Below, piece after piece: positions 1-4,793 of a stretch of DNA of 6,234 nucleotides. Source of the stretch: an uncultured Erythrobacter sp. (GTDB lineage Bacteria > Pseudomonadota > Alphaproteobacteria > Sphingomonadales > Sphingomonadaceae); contig CAJXTZ010000086.1 of NCBI GenBank assembly GCA_913061345.1, forward strand, positions 1 through 6,234. The letters run 5' to 3'. The first letter of the stretch is position 1. Each line of letters opens with the position of its first letter. The notes under the pieces are model-generated. The model was not told where the DNA came from. It ran no database searches and saw only the letters and a program-made list of their open reading frames with translations. The position numbers were made by a program, and so were the translations under genes.

Positions 1-48
1 CGAGATCATGCCTAGTCTCGTGGGCTCGGAGATGTGTATAAGAGACAG
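1..48 (+). other. Illumina Nextera i7 adapter (non-genomic contamination)
   Basis: This stretch is library adapter, not organism DNA. Positions 1-6 (CGAGAT) match the end of the Illumina P7 primer. Positions 7-14 (CATGCCTA) match a Nextera i7 index, N706 as I recall it. Positions 15-48 match the 34-base Nextera read-2 transposase adapter, whose last 19 bases (30-48, AGATGTGTATAAGAGACAG) are the Tn5 mosaic end. Genomic sequence can begin no earlier than about position 49. Any gene call reaching below 49 is therefore chimeric. Confidence 0.98.
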
Positions 49-674
49 GCCCCTCCCGCCAGCGGAAGGGGAGAATTGTCGCCTGCCTTTGTATAGCCCT
101 GCCCCAGCCGCCAGTAGCCGCCGTCCCAGTCCTCCTGATGTTCGCGGCTCACGCGCTGGGCGAGGTCCATGCCTTCCAGCCCCGGCCATTCCTGCGCGCG
201 CTGCAGCAGTGCATCGAGGTCGAAATTGCCTTTGGGATCGTGCGCGATCACCGCGTTCGGCGCGCCGCCCGTGCGGATGCGGCGGGTAAGCGCGCGGGTG
301 TCCACACCCGAAATGCCGATCTTGCCCTGCTTCGCCATCCACTCGACGAACTCCGCCTCGCTGCGGAAGTTGGACTGGCGCGTCACGTCTTCGCGCACCA
401 CGCAGCCTACTGCGCCTTCCACCCGGCTTTCGAAATCCTCGTCATTCGTGCCGACGTTGCCGATGTGGGGGAAGGTGAAGGTGACGATCTGTGCGGCGTA
501 GCTGGGGTCGGTCAGCACCTCTTGGTACCCCGTCATAGCGGTGTTGAAGCATACCTCGCCCACCGCGCTGCCGGTGGCGCCAAAGCCCCTGCCCCACACG
601 ATTGTTCCGTCCGCCAGCACCAATACGCCGGTTGAGCCTTGAGGTTGCGCGCGCGAAGAGGCGAGAAAGGCCAT
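49..674 (-). CDS. carA: Carbamoyl-phosphate synthase small chain, partial (3' end missing)
   Basis: CarA is the glutamine-hydrolysing subunit of carbamoyl-phosphate synthetase. It passes ammonia to CarB to make carbamoyl phosphate for arginine and pyrimidine synthesis in the cytoplasm. The 208 genuine codons cover the small-chain N-terminal domain. Family-typical blocks are ATGSAVGEVCFNTAMTGYQE (33-52), LTDPSYAAQIV (54-64), FPHIGNVGTNDED (68-80) and ISGVDTRALTRRIR (121-134), close to E. coli CarA in order and spacing. The class I glutamine amidotransferase domain with the catalytic Cys-His-Glu is missing because the contig ends in the adapter; E. coli CarA is about 382 residues. The ATG at 674 has GGGAG five bases upstream (680-684, minus strand). 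The last visible residues, SPLPLAGG (201-208), lie in the interdomain linker and are encoded by a palindrome. Apparent coding below 49 is adapter. Confidence 0.95.
50..71. repeat. GC-rich palindrome inside the carA linker
   Basis: On the plus strand, CCCCT (50-54) pairs with AGGGG (67-71). After one C/A mismatch (55/66), CCG (56-58) pairs with CGG (63-65), leaving a 4-base loop. It lies in carA codons 202-209, between the N-terminal domain and the expected glutaminase domain. The arms resemble the CCCCTCCCGC / GCGGGAGGGG palindromes that I recall as dispersed repeats in sphingomonad genomes; that likeness is from memory and unchecked. No second copy was seen in the window. Confidence 0.6.
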
Positions 675-723
675 GGTGGCTCCCGTTGGATAGTTGGACC
701 GGCAATGTGTGCTAAGTCCCAGC

Positions 724-752
724 CGCTAAAGACGGACCCGCCTTCCGTCAAG
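724..752 (-). promoter_or_regulatory. Candidate carA promoter
   Basis: Read on the minus strand, CTTGAC (752-747) matches the alphaproteobacterial -35 element exactly. A 17-base spacer leads to TTAGCG (729-724) as a weak -10. Transcription would start near 717, giving a leader of about 43 bases before the carA ATG. The -35 element and spacing are good but the -10 is poor, so this is only a candidate. Confidence 0.3.
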
Positions 753-759
753 CACAAGA

Positions 760-788
760 CTTGGCTTTATGGCGCATCGTATTAGAAG
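760..788 (+). promoter_or_regulatory. Weak candidate promoter for the yqeY-rpoD gene set
   Basis: CTTGGC (760-765) differs by one base from the alphaproteobacterial -35 CTTGAC. It is followed after 17 bases by TAGAAG (783-788), a poor -10. It would start transcription about 30 bases before yqeY. This divergent gap is the obvious place for a promoter of the rightward genes, but the -10 match is weak. No LexA-type or other clear operator was seen in 675-823. Confidence 0.2.
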
Positions 789-823
789 CGGGGTCAAATG
801 ATCCACAGGAAAGAATCCATCCC

Positions 824-1273
824 ATGCTGAGAGACGACATCAAGGCCGAAACGGTCACCGCCATGAAGGCAAAGGATAAAGAGCGCACCGCCGCCCTGCG
901 TCTCATCTCTGCCAAGATCAAGGATCGCGACATCGAAATGCGCGGTAAGGATGCGGGTGACGACGATGCGATGGTAATCGACGTGTTGCAGAAGATGGCC
1001 AAGCAGCGCCGCGAATCGATTACCATGTACGAAGAAGGCGGCCGCACCGAACTGGCGGAGCAGGAGAAGACCGAGCTCGCCGTGATCGAAGAATTCCTGC
1101 CGCAGCAGATGAACGAGGCCGAAACGAAGGCCGCCATCGAAAAGATCAAGGCCGAGACAGGTGCCGAAGGCATGAAGGACATGGGCAAGGTGATGGGCGA
1201 ACTGAAGGCGCGCCACGGCACGCAGCTCGACATGGGCCGCGCCAGTGGCTGGGTGAAGGAGTCGCTGTCTTGA
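824..1273 (+). CDS. yqeY: GatB/YqeY domain-containing protein
   Basis: This 149-residue protein matches the stand-alone YqeY family, whose members are usually near 150 residues. The domain resembles the C-terminal tail of the GatB subunit of tRNA-dependent amidotransferase, which helps bind tRNA. The role of free YqeY is not well established. Family-typical stretches are an N-terminal helix with LRLISAKIKDRDIEM, then MAKQRRESITMYEEGGRTELAEQE, the FLPQQM turn, and a C-terminal half with MKDMGKVMGELK. The ATG at 824 fits the usual family N-terminus (MLRDDIK) and has AGGA at 807-810, a rather distant ribosome site. An in-frame TTG at 761 would add 21 unlikely residues. The stop overlaps the next gene's start, so the two are probably translated together. 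yqeY is linked to rpsU in many Gram-positive bacteria, so its place before dnaG-rpoD is sensible. Confidence 0.93.
   Translation: MLRDDIKAETVTAMKAKDKERTAALRLISAKIKDRDIEMRGKDAGDDDAMVIDVLQKMAKQRRESITMYEEGGRTELAEQEKTELAVIEEFLPQQMNEAETKAAIEKIKAETGAEGMKDMGKVMGELKARHGTQLDMGRASGWVKESLS
1255..1261 (+). promoter_or_regulatory. Ribosome binding site that fixes the TTG start at 1270
   Basis: GAAGGAG, a near-complete Shine-Dalgarno, lies inside the 3' end of yqeY, eight bases before the TTG at 1270. It decides the otherwise unusual start codon of the following lipoprotein gene. Confidence 0.75.
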
Positions 1274-1965
1274 GGACCTTCCCCCTTGCCCTTCCTCTTG
1301 TGATCGTCCTCTCGGCTTGCGGGCAGGAACCGGCACCCGATCCCACGCCGACGCCCAGCGAAACCGTGGCTGGCCCACGCACGCTGGTGCCAGCGGGCTT
1401 CAACGACATGGACCTGGGACCCAAGATCGTCGGGCCGCAGGGTCCGGAGGTTTCTGGCACACTGGTTCGCGAGGGGACGACGATTGCCGAGATCGTCAGC
1501 TATGTGGCCTGCCCTGCCGCTGCACAGGACGAGGAGCCAGCGGAAGAATGCGTGCCCGCCGATCAGCCCGATGGTACCGTCTACACCTATGTTCACCGCA
1601 TCACACCGTTAGATGTAGCGGACGACCTCGATACGCCGATGGTGTTCCGCACGACGCGCAAGGCGCATGGCTTTGCCAACAATATCGGTTTTGATCGGGA
1701 GCAGGCGGAAGCCGTCCTTGGCGAAGGCTATGCGATCCGCGTTCAGGAAGACAACGGCGCGCTGGCATGGCGCGTTGAACTCAGCAACGGCTGGAGCGCA
1801 GGCGAGGAACTCACCTTCTTCTGGCAGTCCACCCTACCGCCCGAGGGTCCGGCCGAAGCTTACGCCGTCGGTACGGAAAACGGTCGCGCTGTGGGTACAG
1901 GCCCCTTCCCGGCGGAGGAAGTCGCCGACGACGATATGGTCGCAGAGACTGCAAGCGCAAACTGA
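1270..1965 (+). CDS. Predicted lipoprotein, first of two tandem paralogs (function unknown)
   Basis: This 231-residue protein begins with a lipoprotein signal peptide: MRTF, a hydrophobic stretch, and lipobox LSAC with Cys17 as the lipidation site. Gly and Gln after the Cys suggest outer-membrane rather than inner-membrane retention. A Pro/Thr-rich tether (about 20-36) follows. The mature domain shares its landmarks with the next gene: DLGPKIVGPQGPEV (48-61), YVACPA (Cys81) followed by Cys94, GTVYTYVH (102-109), HGFANNIGF, and a C-terminal TFFWQSTLPPEGPAEAY with Trp185. The two conserved cysteines may form a disulfide in the periplasm. I do not recognise the family and assign no function. The TTG start overlaps the yqeY stop by four bases and has a strong ribosome site. 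Later in-frame ATGs, such as residue 47, would lose the signal peptide. Confidence 0.85.
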   Translation: MRTFPLALPLVIVLSACGQEPAPDPTPTPSETVAGPRTLVPAGFNDMDLGPKIVGPQGPEVSGTLVREGTTIAEIVSYVACPAAAQDEEPAEECVPADQPDGTVYTYVHRITPLDVADDLDTPMVFRTTRKAHGFANNIGFDREQAEAVLGEGYAIRVQEDNGALAWRVELSNGWSAGEELTFFWQSTLPPEGPAEAYAVGTENGRAVGTGPFPAEEVADDDMVAETASAN

Positions 1966-2028
1966 TCCGGAGCCACCAGATCCTACCGCTGCGTTAACTA
2001 TCAAAATGCCATGCCAACGGAACCTCCA

Positions 2029-2050
2029 CCCGAACGCGGCGGTTTTCGGG
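2029..2050 (+). other. Short inverted repeat, possible RNA hairpin
   Basis: CCCGAA (2029-2034) and TTCGGG (2045-2050) form a 6-bp stem with a 10-base loop. No T-run follows, so it does not look like a standard intrinsic terminator. It may be chance or a leader structure 46 bases before the next start. Confidence 0.25.
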
Positions 2051-2083
2051 ACAACAGAGGCGTGCGTATGTTGCCGCCTGCCT

Positions 2084-2089
2084 AGGAGG
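2084..2089 (+). promoter_or_regulatory. Consensus ribosome binding site for the second lipoprotein
   Basis: AGGAGG lies six bases before the ATG at 2096. It is the strongest Shine-Dalgarno in the window and sets the start at 2096 instead of the upstream in-frame ATG at 2006. Confidence 0.85.
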
Positions 2090-2095
2090 CTTTCG

Positions 2096-2860
2096 ATGCT
2101 GAAACACAATTTTGCCCTGCCAATCGTGCTGATAGCTACGACGGCGATGGCCGCATGCTCGTCAGAACCGGAGATCGACAACGACGCCGATCTGGCGGCA
2201 GAAAACGAAGAGGCTGAAATTGCGCGGCAGTCTCTTGATACAGGCGATTTTGCTGATCTGGAACTGGGCGCGAAAATCGTCGGCCCGCAGGGAGAGGAAG
2301 TGAAAGGGCGCCTGGCGAACGAAAGCGGTGCCTTTGCCGACATAACTTCCTTCGTCGCCTGTCCTGCCGGGATGAATGAATGCGATCCGGCGACAGCGCC
2401 CGAAGGCACGATCTACACCTACGTGCACACGGTCTATCCAGGGGAAGACAATGATCCCACCACCGGCAGCGGCGATGGCGACGATGCATCCAACGTGGAG
2501 ACGACCGAGGCCTTTCGCATGACCATGCCAAGCCACGGTTTCACCGGCGCGGTCGGTTTTTCATACGGCGAAGCTGCGAACGCGGTGAGCGATACCCTTC
2601 TGATCGTGGCCAGCTGTCACGAACAGGGCATCGCCTGGACCGTGGAAGAAGGCGACGGGGGCGACCAGTGGGGCCAGGGCGAACCGATCACCTTCTACTG
2701 GCAAAGCACGCTGCCACCCGCAGGCCCTGCCGATGCTTACGAGGTTTTCGCCAACTACACCGCCGCCAGCGGTCCCGGCCCCTATCCTGCACCAAGCGAT
2801 ACGGCCACCAACGCTTGCGCGATCGGCTCGTCCACCAATACATCCACAGTTGGCGGTTGA
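2096..2860 (+). CDS. Predicted lipoprotein, second of two tandem paralogs (function unknown)
   Basis: This 254-residue protein has a lipoprotein signal peptide: MLKHNF, a hydrophobic core, and Met-Ala-Ala-Cys with Cys21 as the lipid site. An acidic tether (about 24-45) follows. It is clearly related to the preceding gene: LELGAKIVGPQGEEV (55-69), FVACPA with Cys89 and then Cys96, GTIYTYVH, HGFTGAVGF, and TFYWQSTLPPAGPADAY with Trp202. It differs in a longer acidic Gly/Asp loop after YTYVH (NDPTTGSGDGDD) and in two extra cysteines, Cys174 and Cys241, which may form a second disulfide. The likely location is periplasmic, anchored in the outer membrane. The function is unknown and I do not recognise the family. 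The coding frame stays open far upstream, but that part is an out-of-frame reading of the first lipoprotein gene. Confidence 0.85.
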   Translation: MLKHNFALPIVLIATTAMAACSSEPEIDNDADLAAENEEAEIARQSLDTGDFADLELGAKIVGPQGEEVKGRLANESGAFADITSFVACPAGMNECDPATAPEGTIYTYVHTVYPGEDNDPTTGSGDGDDASNVETTEAFRMTMPSHGFTGAVGFSYGEAANAVSDTLLIVASCHEQGIAWTVEEGDGGDQWGQGEPITFYWQSTLPPAGPADAYEVFANYTAASGPGPYPAPSDTATNACAIGSSTNTSTVGG

Positions 2861-2875
2861 ACTGCGCGCAAACAG

Positions 2876-2891
2876 GTCGCATTGATGCGGC
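2876..2891 (+). other. Small hairpin directly before the dnaG start
   Basis: GTCGCA (2876-2881) can pair with TGCGGC (2886-2891), including one G-T wobble, around a TTGA loop. The stem ends one base before the dnaG ATG and lies where a Shine-Dalgarno would be expected. No good Shine-Dalgarno is present; the nearest AGG is at 2874-2876. It may restrain translation of primase, but the structure is small and could be chance. Confidence 0.3.
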
Positions 2892-4784
2892 ATGGCGCTC
2901 TCACCACAATGGCTGGATGAACTGAAAAGCCGGATCACGCTGTCCGCGCTGGTTCAGCGCACGGTAAAACTGCAGCGTGCCGGCCGCGAGTGGAAGGCGT
3001 GCTGCCCGTTCCATTCGGAAAAGACGCCCAGCTTCTATGTAAACGACCAGAAGGGTTTCTATCACTGCTTCGGCTGTCAGCAGCACGGCGGCGCAATCGA
3101 CTGGATGATGGAACAGCACGGGCTGGAATTCATGGATGCGGTGAAGGAGCTGGCCTCCGAAGCCGGGATGGATGTTCCCGCACCCGATCCGCGCGCCGCC
3201 CGGCAGGCGCAGCAGCGCGCCACGTTGCACGATGTGATGGCCGCAGCGCAGGAATGGTTCGTCGCGCAGTTGAACGGCCCCGGTGGCGAATATGCGCGCA
3301 CCTATCTCCAGCGCCGCGGGCTCGACGAGCATACGATCCACCGTTTCGGCTTTGGCTGGGCTCCTGATGACAAGCAGGCGCTGAAGTCAGCCCTTTCCAC
3401 TTTCGATGAGCGGTTGTTGATAGAAGCAGGCTTGCTAATCGAGGTGGAAGAGAAAGTCCCTTACTCCCGCTTCCGGGGACGCGTGATGCTGCCGATCCAG
3501 GACGCACGAGAGCGGGTGATCGCGTTTGGCGGGCGTATCCTGCAGGATCGCGAAGGCGTGGCGAAATATCTCAATAGCCCGGATACGCCGTTGTTCGACA
3601 AGGGGCGCACGCTCTACAACATTCACCGCGCCGCCACCGCTTCGCGCAAGACGGACCGCATGATCGTGGCCGAAGGCTACATGGACGTGATCGCTCTGGC
3701 CGCCGCCGGTATTGAAGACGTGGTCGCCCCGATGGGCACCGCCGTTACCGAACAGCAGATCGAGCTCTTGTGGCGCATGGCGGATAAACCCGTGCTGTGC
3801 CTGGATGGCGACAACGCTGGTAGGCGCGCCGCCATGCGGGCCGCAGAGCGCGCGCTGCCGCTACTGCGTCCCGGCCATTCGCTGCAGGTCGTGCAATTGC
3901 CTGCTGGGCTTGATCCGGACGACCTGCTGAAGCGCGATGGGCGCAAGGCGATGGATGCGCTGCTGGAACGACCCAAGTCCCTGCTGGAGCTTATCTGGGA
4001 ACATGAACGCGATGCCACCCCCCTCGCCTCTCCCGAAGATAAGGCCGGACTGAAAGCGCGTGTGCTGGAGCATGCGGATGCCATCCAGCACCCCGATATC
4101 CGCTCGCTTTACCGGCGCGAACTGCTGGAGCGTTACGGCAGCTTTGCGTTCCCTCCCCGCGAGTTCAGGAAAGGTGGCAGCTTTCGAAAGGATGGACAAT
4201 TCCGCCGCGAAGCGCCCGCGCCTACGTCTCCGCAGGTCACGCAAGCGTTGCGGCGAGCCACAGCGGGTCTCTTCCGCGACACGCTGACTGCCGCCATCCT
4301 GAACGGATTGACGAAGTTTCCCGGTGAAATCCACAGACATGCCGATGCGCTACTCAGCCTCGGCAAAGGCGATGCACAATTGGCGCAGGCGGTAAATTTC
4401 TTGCTCGATCATGCCGAAGAGCTTGAAGCTTCCGGTAATTCGCCCATATCGGGCCAAGATATCTTGCCGCCTGCACCGGATAACACCCGTTTCTCCTTCC
4501 TCATGGAAGGCTCCGATCCGGACGAGGCGAGGGAAGATCTGGCCGAAGCAGTTGCCCTGCTGGTCGAAAGACCGGCACTCGAGGCGGCAATTGTTGCGGC
4601 CACCCGTCGCTTCGATACAGATCCTGAGGGTGCGTTTTCGGAACAACAACGGTTGCGCAAACGAAAACTGGAAATCGACGTGCGACTCGGGCAAATGACC
4701 AGGAAACGCGCCGCTTCGCAGGCGTTCGATAAACAAGATCCGGAGGCCGCCGAAAGGCAGGTCGCCGAACAGGAAACGGACTGA
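2892..4784 (+). CDS. dnaG: DNA primase
   Basis: DnaG makes the RNA primers for leading-strand start and each Okazaki fragment, working with the DnaB helicase at the fork. The 630 residues hold all expected parts. The CHC2 zinc finger has Cys38, His41, Cys59 and Cys62 (CCPFH, then FYHCFGC). The polymerase core has YSRFRGR (191-197) and AFGGR (211-215). The TOPRIM metal site has EGYMD with Glu261, and DGDNAGRRA with Asp305 and Asp307. The C-terminal DnaB-interacting helical domain spans about 470-620. The linker (about 420-460) is basic and carries a loose FRK repeat. The length is normal for alphaproteobacteria. The ATG at 2892 fits the family start ([11 protein letters not shown]) but lacks a clear ribosome site. 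The gene follows a lipoprotein gene by 31 bases and precedes rpoD by 9, as in the macromolecular-synthesis operon. Its 3' part contains a possible RpoH promoter. Confidence 0.98.
   Translation: MALSPQWLDELKSRITLSALVQRTVKLQRAGREWKACCPFHSEKTPSFYVNDQKGFYHCFGCQQHGGAIDWMMEQHGLEFMDAVKELASEAGMDVPAPDPRAARQAQQRATLHDVMAAAQEWFVAQLNGPGGEYARTYLQRRGLDEHTIHRFGFGWAPDDKQALKSALSTFDERLLIEAGLLIEVEEKVPYSRFRGRVMLPIQDARERVIAFGGRILQDREGVAKYLNSPDTPLFDKGRTLYNIHRAATASRKTDRMIVAEGYMDVIALAAAGIEDVVAPMGTAVTEQQIELLWRMADKPVLCLDGDNAGRRAAMRAAERALPLLRPGHSLQVVQLPAGLDPDDLLKRDGRKAMDALLERPKSLLELIWEHERDATPLASPEDKAGLKARVLEHADAIQHPDIRSLYRRELLERYGSFAFPPREFRKGGSFRKDGQFRREAPAPTSPQVTQALRRATAGLFRDTLTAAILNGLTKFPGEIHRHADALLSLGKGDAQLAQAVNFLLDHAEELEASGNSPISGQDILPPAPDNTRFSFLMEGSDPDEAREDLAEAVALLVERPALEAAIVAATRRFDTDPEGAFSEQQRLRKRKLEIDVRLGQMTRKRAASQAFDKQDPEAAERQVAEQETD
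4422..4449 (+). promoter_or_regulatory. Candidate sigma-32 (RpoH) heat-shock promoter inside dnaG, driving rpoD
   Basis: CTTGAA (4422-4427) and CCCATAT (4443-4449) are separated by 15 bases, fitting the E. coli sigma-32 consensus (CTTGAA, about 13-15 bases, CCCATnT). The expected start is near 4456, about 340 bases before the rpoD ATG and on its strand. E. coli dnaG also contains a heat-shock promoter for rpoD, so position supports the reading. The -10 falls on Pro-Ile-Ser codons using the ATA isoleucine codon, uncommon in this GC-rich gene. This is a pattern match only. Confidence 0.5.
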
Positions 4785-4793
4785 CGCATCACT

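Larger units (their letters stand above)
1966..2095. other. Intergenic gap between the two lipoprotein genes
   Basis: This is 130 bases without a convincing gene. It holds a small AT-richer patch (about 1992-2007, TTAACTATCAAAAT), a possible hairpin at 2029-2050 and the ribosome site of the next gene. I found no -35/-10 pair with good spacing. An in-frame ATG at 2006 could extend the next gene by 30 residues but would bury its signal peptide. Confidence 0.6.

Noticed and set aside
30..48. Tn5 mosaic end as evidence of a native transposon
   Set aside because: It is joined to the rest of the Nextera adapter and an index sequence, so it comes from library preparation.
8..289. 93-residue forward open frame at the contig start
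   Set aside because: It begins in the adapter and then reads antisense to carA.
748..1596. 282-residue open frame on the minus strand over yqeY and the first lipoprotein
   Set aside because: It lies opposite a clear YqeY gene and a gene with a signal peptide and paralog. It is a shadow of high-GC coding with no recognisable domain.
2029..2050. Terminator between the two lipoprotein genes
   Set aside because: The stem is only 6 bp with a 10-base loop and no T-run follows.
2814..2842. dnaG promoter at CTTGCG ... AATACA inside the end of the second lipoprotein gene
   Set aside because: The -35 is a partial match and the -10 is poor. Such pairs are expected by chance in a window this size.
1667..2860. 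A 397-residue version of the second lipoprotein
   Set aside because: Its first 143 residues are an out-of-frame reading of the first lipoprotein gene and the gap. The ATG at 2096 has AGGAGG and begins a signal peptide with a lipobox.
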